Below, one piece after another: positions 32,901 to 39,832 of a stretch of 48,515 bases of DNA. Within the stretch, counting starts at the first letter, position 1, and every line of letters begins with the position of its first letter. Position numbers and translations under genes: made by a program. Source of the stretch: Bacteroidota bacterium. GTDB lineage: Bacteria > Bacteroidota > Bacteroidia > Bacteroidales > JAAUTT01. The notes below the pieces were generated by a model. The model was not told where the DNA came from, searched no databases, and was given only the letters and a program-made list of their open reading frames with translations. The stretch is from NCBI GenBank assembly GCA_021779665.1, contig JAJYAG010000027.1, forward strand, positions 1-48,515, in the 5' to 3' direction.

Positions 32901-34964
32901 TGAAACCACCTGATAGTTTACCAAATCGTCGGGTGTAAAAGTGACACTGAGTGTTTGGCCATTTCCGGCGATTAAGATCGTTCCGGCAGCAGGAGTATAG
33001 GTAAATGTCCCGGCAATATTGGATGTGGCATTTAACTGCGCATCGCCAAGGGCTGTTCCATAAGTAATGCCGGCTGGCGTATTCCAGGTAAGAACAGGAA
33101 GAGCTTTTGTAATGTCTGCGGTAAGACCGGTTGGCTGCTGCAAAGTATAATTGTCGATTACCGAAGCATCGCCTGTAAGTGTAAATCCAATAACCGTGAC
33201 AGGTTTGTTTGTTCCGGCAGTTGCATCGGTGAAATTAGCTGCAGGTGTTCCCGAAAGCGTAACATTGTCGGGCGCTACTACGCCTGAAAGAACTGCTGTT
33301 CCGTTAAGAGTGGCTTGGGTGGTTCCGTCATAAACCTTGTCTTCTGCCGACAGGCCCTCAATAGTAAGTGTTTTCGGCTTTACGTTAAACGATTGTTCCA
33401 CGGAAGGAGCCGGCCTAAATGCATGGTTACCCGGCTGACGGGCAATGATGGTGCATGTTCCGACAGATTTAAATGTTGCCTCATCGCCCGAAACGGTGCA
33501 AACATCGGTTGTCATGCTTATAAAAGTTACTGGCAGACCTGAAGAAGCTGTTGCAGAAAGCTTAACTACTGAGCCATAAACCTGATCGCCCGGATTATTA
33601 AAACTGATGGTTTGGCTACAGGTCGGTGTGACGCTATTCGACGGAGCAGATGCAGGTCCTTCGCCGTTTGCATTGGTCGCCGTTACTGTAAAGGTATAGC
33701 TCGTGCCATTGGTTAATCCAGTAACAATAATGGATGTAGAGGTTCCTTCAGCAATAATCCCGTCATTCGATTTCACTGTATATTTAACAATAGGAGAACC
33801 TCCGTCGGATATGGGAGGTGTAAAACTAACGGTTGCCTGCCCATTGTCAGCTGTAGCGGTTACATTGGCAGGTGCTCCCGGAACCCCGCTTAAAATTTCA
33901 AAAGTCTGCGACACCGTAGGAGCTGCCAGGTAAGTATCATTTCCGGCCTGGTCGGCATCAATTGTGCAGTTACCCGGCTTTAAAAAGGTCAGAATACCAT
34001 CGGTTGTTACCGTACAAACGTCAGACGTAGCTGAAGTAAACACAGGATCAAGCCCTGATGTTGCAGTAGCAGTGAGCCTCGGAGACGTACCCATGGTTTG
34101 GCTTCCCGGATTATCAAAAGAAATGGTCTGACTTAATTTGCAATAAGTAAATTTATCCTTGTCGGTGATTTCACTGGTGCCATTGGCCGTGATAACGGTA
34201 ACATCAACAGTGCCGGCGGATGCGGCGGGACTTACGGCTGTGATACGTGTTGCAGAATTTACAGTAAAGCTTTGAGCATTTATACTTCCAAACTTAACAC
34301 CCTTTACACATTGAAAACCTGTACCATCAATAGTAACTGTAGTACCTCCGGTTACAGGTCCATTATCAGGTGATACTGATGAAACACAAAGAGGCTGATG
34401 AACATTGCTTATACCAACATTGTCGAGTGCTATCCAGTAAGTATAATTCCCGCAACAGGCATCTTTAGTTGATGATGTGATTTCAACACTGGTAATGTTT
34501 TTAAAAATGGCTTTTGCTGATAAGTCTATGGTTTTACCCTGTGAAGGAGTAAAACATATGGTAACACTTCCTTTCACATCCGATCCGTTTTTTGCTGTAA
34601 GTACAAGGTTCAGATTTGAACTATGCCTTTCCTGTATATCTATTTTATCCAGATTAAAACGTTCGCCGCTGGCTAAGAAAAGAGTTATCTTCTTTATACA
34701 ATCACTCTTTGTGGTTACAACGTTTCCATTAAATCCCTTGTAAGGTGAAGTAATCCATGCCACAGGTTTCAGGTGCAGGTTAACTCCTTCGCTTTTCACC
34801 GAAAGCGTGTTATTGCCTTTCATATGAGAAATTACCGGAGTAATGTTACCTGTAACATTACCTGTAAAGTCAAACGTTTGAGACAACAAAGGAGAATTAA
34901 ACAGCACGAAAATTGACAAAGAGATGGTAATTCTCGATTTTATTATACTTAAGAACTTGTTCAT
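29916..34964 (-). CDS. giant MBG/YDG-repeat adhesin with type A T9SS sorting domain
   Basis: A 1,682-residue secreted surface protein. The signal peptide ends LLSQ (start at 34964; 34970 also possible). The domains are a unique N-terminal part (about 25-180), an IPT/TIG domain (VSPDNGPVTGGTTVTIDGTG), Ig-like SQTISFDNPG modules, a fibronectin III domain (GAPANVTATADNGQATVSFT) and a YDG domain. Then come four nearly identical 157-residue units (about 617-1245), each with an ITYGTALGDAQLNATSN module and an MBG module. Two further YDG domains, an Ig-like part and a C-terminal type A T9SS domain (KTYPNPAFTGNTVNIEI, GVYFVRLDTADG) complete it. MBG/YDG arrays form stiff stalks in adhesins. The function is inferred as adhesion; no enzyme domain is present. 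Confidence 0.9.
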   Translation of the reverse strand: MNKFLSIIKSRITISLSIFVLFNSPLLSQTFDFTGNVTGNITPVISHMKGNNTLSVKSEGVNLHLKPVAWITSPYKGFNGNVVTTKSDCIKKITLFLASGERFNLDKIDIQERHSSNLNLVLTAKNGSDVKGSVTICFTPSQGKTIDLSAKAIFKNITSVEITSSTKDACCGNYTYWIALDNVGISNVHQPLCVSSVSPDNGPVTGGTTVTIDGTGFQCVKGVKFGSINAQSFTVNSATRITAVSPAASAGTVDVTVITANGTSEITDKDKFTYCKLSQTISFDNPGSQTMGTSPRLTATATSGLDPVFTSATSDVCTVTTDGILTFLKPGNCTIDADQAGNDTYLAAPTVSQTFEILSGVPGAPANVTATADNGQATVSFTPPISDGGSPIVKYTVKSNDGIIAEGTSTSIIVTGLTNGTSYTFTVTATNANGEGPASAPSNSVTPTCSQTISFNNPGDQVYGSVVKLSATASSGLPVTFISMTTDVCTVSGDEATFKSVGTCTIIARQPGNHAFRPAPSVEQSFNVKPKTLTIEGLSAEDKVYDGTTQATLNGTAVLSGVVAPDNVTLSGTPAANFTDATAGTNKPVTVIGFTLTGDASVIDNYTLQQPTGLTADITKALPVLTWNTPAGITYGTALGDAQLNATSNIAGTFTYTPAAGTILIAGNGQTLSVTFTPDDLVNYQVVSKSVAINVTKASLTVTADNIEIIFGSTVPPLTYQYRGFVNGENASVLDSEPVISVESVPVNAGIYTIVVSGGSDNNYSFNYVNGTLTITKAVPVLTWNTPADITYGTALGDGQLNATSNNAGTFTYTPAAGTILNAGNGQTLSVTFTPEDLVNYQVVSKSVTINVTKASLTVTADNIQITYGSAVPPLTYQYSGFVNGENASILDNEPVISVESVPVNAGIYNIIVSGGSDNNYSFNYVNGTLTITKAVPVLTWNTPADIAYGTSLGDAQLNATSNIAGTFTYAPAAGTILNAGNGQTLSVTFTPDDLVNYQVVSKSVTINVAKAPLTITADNIEITYGIAVPPLTYQYSGFVNGENASVLDNEPVISVESVPVNAGTYTIVVSGGSDNNYSFNYVNGTLTIAKALPVLTWNSPVDITYGTALGDAQLNATSNIAGTFTYTPASGAILSAGNAQSLSVTFTPDDLVNYQVVSKSVAINVAKASLTVTADNIQITYGSSVPPLTYQYSGFVNGENASVLDSEPVISVESVPVNAGTYTIVVSGGSDNNYSFNYVNGTLTINKASLSIGAPVLTTSKTYDGNNVAFITPGAISGIPSGADVHLEVTAFYDNANVGTGKAITVSYVLTGADKGNYQTPASYVVNTGIITAKQLTISDPVVVTSKDYDGNTTAAIISLGQLSGLVTGEEDKVSVSATANYNDASVGDNKTITVAYTLTGSGAGNYIAPVNDVITGASIILKLSLSLENPKPGCDGGALQLPYTILEGSANSYRIVFSDAALAAGFSNIGFTQLPSGNAVSIAIPKGVKDGTYDAFLQVKNDIVSSDLYKFTFTINLTSAYLVKKFNDVILVDNSSNRFTSYQWYKNGTIIGGANGQFYNDLQGLSGTYHAVVTTVSGQTLEICPVTFSTATIKSVVSLKTYPNPAFTGNTVNIEIDGLSDEQLKGAVLTVFSNLGEKISSSADVKTVNSITSGNTAGVYFVRLDTADGNVINQKITITK
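31231..33114 (-). repeat. four tandem 471-bp coding repeats
   Basis: Four units with an exact period of 471 bp (157 codons) start near 31231, 31702, 32173 and 32644, as measured from the shared CGTTCCGTTTACAT word at 31236, 31707, 32178 and 32649. They differ only by scattered substitutions, no indels. All lie in frame inside the adhesin gene. Confidence 0.92.
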
Positions 34965-34996
34965 AATCATTAGAAGAGATAAGTTAGATTCTGATG

Positions 34997-35018
34997 CAAG
35001 TGTGCCTTTGCACTTGCT
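34997..35018 (-). other. stem-loop near the 5' end of the adhesin mRNA
   Basis: GCAAGTG and CACTTGC form a 7-bp stem around 8 bases. With the -7 box at 35027 the transcript would begin at about 35020, putting this hairpin at the very 5' end, where it could protect the message. Confidence 0.4.
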
Positions 35019-35026
35019 TTGTGATC

Positions 35027-35034
35027 AAAAATAA
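35027..35034 (-). promoter_or_regulatory. candidate -7 box for the adhesin operon
   Basis: Minus-strand TATTTTTG is an exact TAnnTTTG match 63 bp upstream of the adhesin start. No TTG lies at the usual 19-21 bp spacing, so the call is tentative. Confidence 0.4.
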
Positions 35035-35113
35035 GCCAAATGAGAGCCCAATGGACTAAATTATTTGATCAAAGTATCAATTTTGTACACTTACGTATGT
35101 TTACAGAGGTTTT

Positions 35114-35146
35114 TTTATTTGGACCGTTATTAACGATCCAAATAAA
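35114..35146. promoter_or_regulatory. 33-bp near-perfect palindrome in a divergent promoter region
   Basis: TTTATTTGGACCGTTA and TAACGATCCAAATAAA are complementary at 15 of 16 positions around a single central T. It lies between two divergently transcribed genes, so it is not a terminator for either; an operator is the best reading. Confidence 0.5.
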
Positions 35147-35241
35147 ATTATGAATATAGTGAATATGGAAATTCGTATTCCTAAAATTTTGCTAAATTTA
35201 AATCGCAAAGATTGTTAGCTCATTAAACTTTTAATTGTGAT

Positions 35242-36285
35242 ATGTCCCGGAAACTTTTTCTGCTGCTTTTTATAGTTTTTCTTCAAACGAAAGTTATTTA
35301 TTCCCAGGACACAGCTAAACCTTGTGAAGGGTTATTTTGCTCCGAAACTCCGCTTAACCTTCAGCTTGAGCTTTATTTCGATTCGCTTCTGGCGGGAGGC
35401 GTTTCTGAAGCCACCCGATATAATGCCGTGCTTAAGATTTTCGATAATAATAAACTGGTGAAAACCATGCATATTGAATTATCGAAACGCGGACATTTCC
35501 GGAAATTTCCGAATATCTGCGATTTTCCGCCATTAAGAATGCATTTCGACCAGGAACAGGCAAAAGGAACCGTTTTCGAAAACCTGAATAAAATTAAAAT
35601 TGTGACCCATTGTCAGAATAACGATTCGGCTTTTGACCAGTATGTTGTTCAGGAATATCTGATTTACAAGGCGTATAATTTAATTACCGATTTCAGCTTT
35701 AAAACCCGGTTGGCAAAAATCAGGTATGTCGATTTAAGCAAGAGCTTCCCCGATGTTGAAACCTATACATTTTTTATTGAAAACCCCGGAAGTCTTGAAA
35801 AGAGACTGAAAGGAACCTGTATTGATACAAAATATATATGGCCTAAAAATCTGGATCAGAAACAATATGCCCTGATGACGATGTTTCAGTACATGATGAT
35901 CAACCAGGACTGGTCGGTTTCCCTGGCTCATAATCTTGAATTATTTGCGCTTAAGCCCGATTATAAAATTCTTCCCATTCCTTTCGATTTCGACATGTGC
36001 GGCATTATTGCCATCCCTTATAAAAGTCCTACGGTACCCTTCAAAAAAGGCGTAAAACCTGAAAGAACCTTTATGGGAAAAGATATTTCGAAAGAAAACA
36101 TTATGGAAGCTGTAGAGATTTTGCGGAAACACAAAAACGAAATCATCAGAATTTTCAACACTTCGCCTTTGTTAACGCCACAAAACCGCAAAAATATAGT
36201 AAATCATCTCACCGATTTTTACGACAGTGTCTCCGATGCCAGTCAGATTGCCCGTTTATATGTAGGGCAGGATACCAATTACTGA
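35242..36285 (+). CDS. secreted CotH-kinase-like conserved protein
   Basis: A 347-residue exported protein (signal peptide ending IYSQ). It belongs to a conserved family, usually annotated as hypothetical, that I recognise from ELSKRGHFRKFPNICDFPPL, KGTVFENLNKIKIVTHC, QYVVQEYLIYKAYNLITDFSF and the block FQYMMINQDWSV...HNLEL...PIPFDFDMCG. The last block, with Asn-x-Asp and an acidic DFD after a proline-rich strand, resembles the catalytic and metal-binding region of CotH-type atypical protein kinases, so a kinase-like fold is proposed. Catalysis is not shown. It diverges from the adhesin operon, sharing the palindrome at 35114, and converges on the helicase gene with only 2 bp between stops. 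Confidence 0.6.
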   Translation: MSRKLFLLLFIVFLQTKVIYSQDTAKPCEGLFCSETPLNLQLELYFDSLLAGGVSEATRYNAVLKIFDNNKLVKTMHIELSKRGHFRKFPNICDFPPLRMHFDQEQAKGTVFENLNKIKIVTHCQNNDSAFDQYVVQEYLIYKAYNLITDFSFKTRLAKIRYVDLSKSFPDVETYTFFIENPGSLEKRLKGTCIDTKYIWPKNLDQKQYALMTMFQYMMINQDWSVSLAHNLELFALKPDYKILPIPFDFDMCGIIAIPYKSPTVPFKKGVKPERTFMGKDISKENIMEAVEILRKHKNEIIRIFNTSPLLTPQNRKNIVNHLTDFYDSVSDASQIARLYVGQDTNY

Positions 36286-36287
36286 GG

Positions 36288-38816
36288 TTATCTCCACTCG
36301 TGCTTAGGATAGCGACCTTTCAACTCTTTTTTAATATCGTGATAGGAGTTTTTCCAAAAATATTCCAAATCTCTGGTAATCTGCACTGGACGGCGACTAG
36401 GGGCCAATAACTCAAAAACCACGGGTACCTTTCCTTCTGCAACCGTTATGGGCAGAGGACAATCGTATAAAGCCTGTATTGTTTCCGACAAAATTACATC
36501 CCCTTTTTCATCATAGCGCAGTTTTACAGGCTTTTTACGATGAGGCAGCATTACAAATTCAGGGGCCACCACATTCACAGCCTCCGCTTGCTCATAACTG
36601 AGCCAGGATTTCAGAGCAGGCCAGATATTGCATTTCTGGATTTCTTTCAAGCTGCGGCATCTGTAAACACACTGTTGTATGATAAAATCCTTTTCTTCCT
36701 CATAAATTGCCGGAATACCATAATGCGGAGCATGTTGGGCAGCAAAATTTACTCGTCGGACATAATGTTCCACTTCCTCATCCCACTGCGAAAATGCTAT
36801 TTCACTGTTGTGAATAGCTTTAGCGATTACCTGGGCAGCAATATCGTTGTCATCTATTTCGGCGTACTCCCTTTTTAAAACAAGTTGATTCCTTGATAAT
36901 TCTATGGTCTTGACAACACGGTTTGTCTCTTTATTAAAAGAATAGGAAATAGTTTTATCTATATTGGAAAGAAACTCTTCCGATAACCATTCCGGTTCAA
37001 TTGCTGTCACTTTTCGCAAAAAAGTCTGAGTTCCGGTAGGCGATTTGGTCTCTTCAATGTCGTTCACCACCATAAACCGGGCATCCTGCACCGAACTGTC
37101 GCGGTGGAGCTGACCGCTGCGTCCTTCCATCATCTGACAGGTTGGGGAGTTGAGCCGGTGCCTGATAGCCAGGTAATCGCTAAACCCTGCAAATATACAT
37201 TTACGCAGCTTGAAAGCCTCCGTGTGATCAATTCGTTCTTTTGGTAAGTCGTGTTTTTTTACTGAAGCTTTATCAAGGATCTGAATTGCCAGTTTACCAA
37301 TATCGCGTGCTTTTGCTGAATTAATTCCCAGGCGGCTGCAATCGGACGACCTAAACTGGTGAGCACCTGCCCAAAGCCATGCATTTAATTCAAAAATCAG
37401 ATCGGAACCACTGTGACCAAACAAATCGAGCCGTTCCTGCTTAAATACCGTATCATTCAACGGATTTATGAAACCCGACGATTGTGCAATGGCAACCAAC
37501 AAAGCAGCAGAGGCAAGACATTCCTCTTTTTCTGCTTCAACCAGCATCCGGGCAAACCGTGGATGAACTTTTAAATATGCCATTTTATGGCCCAAAGTAG
37601 TAAGTCTGCCATTGCTGTCTACAGCCGTTAACTGTTGAAGCAATTTAAAGGCATTGTCTAAAGCTGTTTTTCCGGGAGCTTCAATCCATGGAAAACTTTC
37701 CGGATTCTCATCTGCTGCAAGTAAACCTAAAATTGTTTCGGACAAATCCAACCGGTGAATCTCAGGAACATTGCTCTCAGCCCGGTGTTCGTGACTGAAT
37801 TCGGACCAAAGTCTAACCGATACTCCAGGAGCAACACGGCCAGCTCTTCCTGAACGCTGGTCGGCCGAGGATTTGCTTATTTGTTCCGAAAACAAGGTAT
37901 TGAGTCCTCTTTTTGGATCGAAACGGGAGATCCGGGCCAATCCGCTGTCGATTACCAGTGTTATCCCTGGAATGGTAATGGATGTTTCGGCCACGTTGGT
38001 TGTTACAATAATTTTTCGTCCTCCGGTTTGTACAGCCTTGTCCTGCTCCGATCCAGGCAGCGAACTATACAATGGGTAAACTTCTAGGTGAAGCAATCGC
38101 GTTCGGGTCCGGATAGCATCGATTGTTTTTTTGATTTCGTAAACTCCCGGCATAAACACCAGCGCGCTGCCTCCGGTAAATTCTGGTAAAACCAATTCCA
38201 AAGTATTCGCAGCCGATTCCCACACTGCTTCATGAGGTTTAGGCTGATGATATTTGAGTGTTACGGGATAATGCCTGCCTTCGGCCTTTAATATAAATGC
38301 ATTTGTAAGCATATTGCTCACTTGGGCTATATCGAGCGTCGCCGACATGACGATTATTTTCAGATCCGGTCGTTTTTCCTTCTGCAACTTAATTGCAAGC
38401 GCCAGACTCAAATCTGTTTCAAGATGCCGCTCGTGAAACTCATCGAAAACCAGAGCGCCAATATCAGTTAATTGATCATGATTGAGCAAACGGTTTAATA
38501 AAATCCCTTCAGTAACAAACAAAATGCGGGTATTGGCCGACTGTCTGCTTTCGAGTCTTACCTGATAACCAACTTCCTGTCCGGCAGCACCCCCTCTTTC
38601 ACCGGCAATAAAATTCGCCAGCATACGGGCAGCAATCCTACGCGGCTGCAACACAATTACATTTTTCGACGCAGGTAAAACATCATCAATCAGGAATTGT
38701 GGCGTGAGCGTAGATTTACCGGAACCTGTGGGAGCAAACATGATTAATTGATTTGTCTCCTCCATTTTCTGGCAAAACTCCTGGCGTATTTTGAAAAGGG
38801 TAAGATTTTCTTCCAT
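36288..38816 (-). CDS. hrpB: HrpB-type ATP-dependent DEAH/RHA helicase
   Basis: An 842-residue helicase. I start at ATG 38816 (MEENLTLFKIRQEF); an in-frame TTG three codons upstream is not needed. Motifs are Walker A APTGSGKST (28-36), motif Ia LQPRRIAARMLA, motif II DEFH (125-128, the HrpB variant of DEAH), motif III SAT (158-160), NVAETSITIPGI and motif VI QRSGRAGR. The long C-terminal part includes the HrpB-specific domain (LLAPSRRPVQITRDLEYFW and PKHEWR at the very end). HrpB helicases are thought to act on RNA, but their substrate is poorly known. It is a single gene; the 5' end faces a repeat-rich spacer. Confidence 0.93.
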   Translation of the reverse strand: MEENLTLFKIRQEFCQKMEETNQLIMFAPTGSGKSTLTPQFLIDDVLPASKNVIVLQPRRIAARMLANFIAGERGGAAGQEVGYQVRLESRQSANTRILFVTEGILLNRLLNHDQLTDIGALVFDEFHERHLETDLSLALAIKLQKEKRPDLKIIVMSATLDIAQVSNMLTNAFILKAEGRHYPVTLKYHQPKPHEAVWESAANTLELVLPEFTGGSALVFMPGVYEIKKTIDAIRTRTRLLHLEVYPLYSSLPGSEQDKAVQTGGRKIIVTTNVAETSITIPGITLVIDSGLARISRFDPKRGLNTLFSEQISKSSADQRSGRAGRVAPGVSVRLWSEFSHEHRAESNVPEIHRLDLSETILGLLAADENPESFPWIEAPGKTALDNAFKLLQQLTAVDSNGRLTTLGHKMAYLKVHPRFARMLVEAEKEECLASAALLVAIAQSSGFINPLNDTVFKQERLDLFGHSGSDLIFELNAWLWAGAHQFRSSDCSRLGINSAKARDIGKLAIQILDKASVKKHDLPKERIDHTEAFKLRKCIFAGFSDYLAIRHRLNSPTCQMMEGRSGQLHRDSSVQDARFMVVNDIEETKSPTGTQTFLRKVTAIEPEWLSEEFLSNIDKTISYSFNKETNRVVKTIELSRNQLVLKREYAEIDDNDIAAQVIAKAIHNSEIAFSQWDEEVEHYVRRVNFAAQHAPHYGIPAIYEEEKDFIIQQCVYRCRSLKEIQKCNIWPALKSWLSYEQAEAVNVVAPEFVMLPHRKKPVKLRYDEKGDVILSETIQALYDCPLPITVAEGKVPVVFELLAPSRRPVQITRDLEYFWKNSYHDIKKELKGRYPKHEWR

Positions 38817-38838
38817 AATTCGCAAAGATAGGAAAAAT

Positions 38839-38947
38839 GGATAGTCGATAGTCCATAGTCGATAGTTGATAGAAAACAGCCAAAAAGATTATCGACCTGA
38901 ATTTTTGCACTGGTATCGATTTTAGACTATCGACCATCGACCATCGA
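38839..38947. repeat. intergenic inverted-repeat element, GTCGATAG type
   Basis: The left arm has ATAGTCGATAGTCCATAGTC words. A centre AAAACAGCCAAAAAG (complement of the GGCTGTTTT core) follows, and the right arm has GACTATCGACCATCGACC words. The arms are complementary in register, so the element can fold into an imperfect hairpin. It lies between the divergent starts of hrpB and the CBS gene. Confidence 0.75.
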
Positions 38948-39060
38948 GGCTCTGTTGTATATTATTGTTGATATTAATAGAATCACAATTGCGGCGATAT
39001 TAAGCATAAAGCCCTTTTTAGCATTTTTTCACGCCGCCAAAAATAATTCAATTTGATTAA

Positions 39061-39115
39061 CCCAGGGCGCCGCTTCGCTTTGCCCCGGGCTGAATTACCC
39101 AAGGCCTTCAGCCTT
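39061..39115. repeat. intergenic GC-rich double hairpin repeat
   Basis: CCCAGGGC with GCCCCGGG and, just after, AAGGC with GCCTT followed by AAAAAA form two hairpins in a row. The GGGCTGAATTA and GGCCTTCAGCC segments resemble a repeat I know from several Bacteroidetes intergenic regions. It is much GC-richer than its surroundings. No gene is present in 38817-39353. Confidence 0.6.
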
Positions 39116-39158
39116 AAAAAACATAAAAACAAAACTACATTTCTGTACAACATAGCCA

Positions 39159-39260
39159 CCGTCGACCATTGTCAATCAACTTGTATATGTATTGGGCCAT
39201 CGTCTATCGACTTGTATTCCGCATTCGGCCGTGGTCCGTTGTCTGTCGACTGTCGGCTGA
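39159..39260. repeat. intergenic GTCGATAG-type element, reverse orientation
   Basis: Words such as GTCGACCATTGTC, CGTCTATCGACTTGTATTC, GGCCGTGGTCCG and GTCTGTCGACTGTCGGC are the reverse complement of the unit seen at 19571 and 48178 (TACAG-AATAC, AAGTCGATAGACG, GGCC). It lies 90 bp upstream of the CBS gene. Confidence 0.65.
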
Positions 39261-39297
39261 ATTATTCTCCCATTTTAAACTTCAGGCAAAAAAATTT

Positions 39298-39313
39298 GTT
39301 ATATGCATATAAC
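39298..39313. promoter_or_regulatory. 16-bp perfect palindrome upstream of the CBS gene
   Basis: GTTATATGCATATAAC is a perfect 16-bp palindrome 40 bp before the start codon, where an operator would be expected. No regulator is known for it. Confidence 0.35.
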
Positions 39314-39353
39314 TTGAAAAAGCCTTCTGAAATACTAATTAAATTTTTTACCC

Positions 39354-39791
39354 ATGGACAAAGTACGTGATATACTTAAAAGGAAAGGATCGGACTATTT
39401 TTATGTTCAGCCTGAGAATTCTGTTTTTGAAGCGCTTGAAACGATGGCCAGGAAAGATATTGGTGCCGTTATGGTGGTCGAAAACGGTGAATTGGTCGGT
39501 ATGTTTACGGAAAGGGATTATGCCCGGAAGATTGTGCTGCATGGTTATACATCGAAAGAAGCCAAGGTGGGCGACTTTATGACAAAAGCACTTTATACGG
39601 TTTCGTCGGAGACAGGTATAAACGACTGTATGGAAGTAATGACGGCTAAAAGAATACGGCATTTACCGGTTTTGGACAAGAACAGAATTGTGGGTTTGAT
39701 TTCTATCGGCGATGTGGTTAACTCACTTATTCACATGCAAGGAGAGACTATCAAGGACCTTGAAAATTATATTTATGGAGGAAAGATGTAG
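39354..39791 (+). CDS. CBS-pair (Bateman module) protein
   Basis: A 145-residue cytoplasmic protein made only of two CBS domains: residues about 7-65 (FYVQPENSVFEALETMARK, MVVENGELVGMFTERDYAR) and about 72-135 (GDFMTKALYTVSSETGIND, RIRHLPVLDKNRIVGLISIGD). Such stand-alone Bateman modules bind adenosine nucleotides and regulate partner proteins in trans; the partner is not evident here. It is a single gene, with its own palindrome upstream and a hairpin (AGATGTAG/CTACATCT, 39784-39805) overlapping its stop codon. Confidence 0.9.
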   Translation: MDKVRDILKRKGSDYFYVQPENSVFEALETMARKDIGAVMVVENGELVGMFTERDYARKIVLHGYTSKEAKVGDFMTKALYTVSSETGINDCMEVMTAKRIRHLPVLDKNRIVGLISIGDVVNSLIHMQGETIKDLENYIYGGKM

Positions 39792-39805
39792 GTTTTACTA
39801 CATCT
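39784..39805 (+). terminator. hairpin overlapping the CBS gene stop
   Basis: AGATGTAG (including the TAG stop) pairs perfectly with CTACATCT across a 6-base loop. It is followed by TCCTTCCTTATTTTA, a poor U-tract, so it is a weak terminator at best. Confidence 0.45.
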
Positions 39806-39832
39806 TCCTTCCTTATTTTATAAGGCCTAAGG

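Noticed and set aside
36288-38816. hrpB as a possible DEAD/DEAH helicase of a phage-defence system.
   Set aside because: Motif order, the DEFH box and the HrpB C-terminal domain identify a housekeeping-type family, and no nuclease or defence partner is adjacent.
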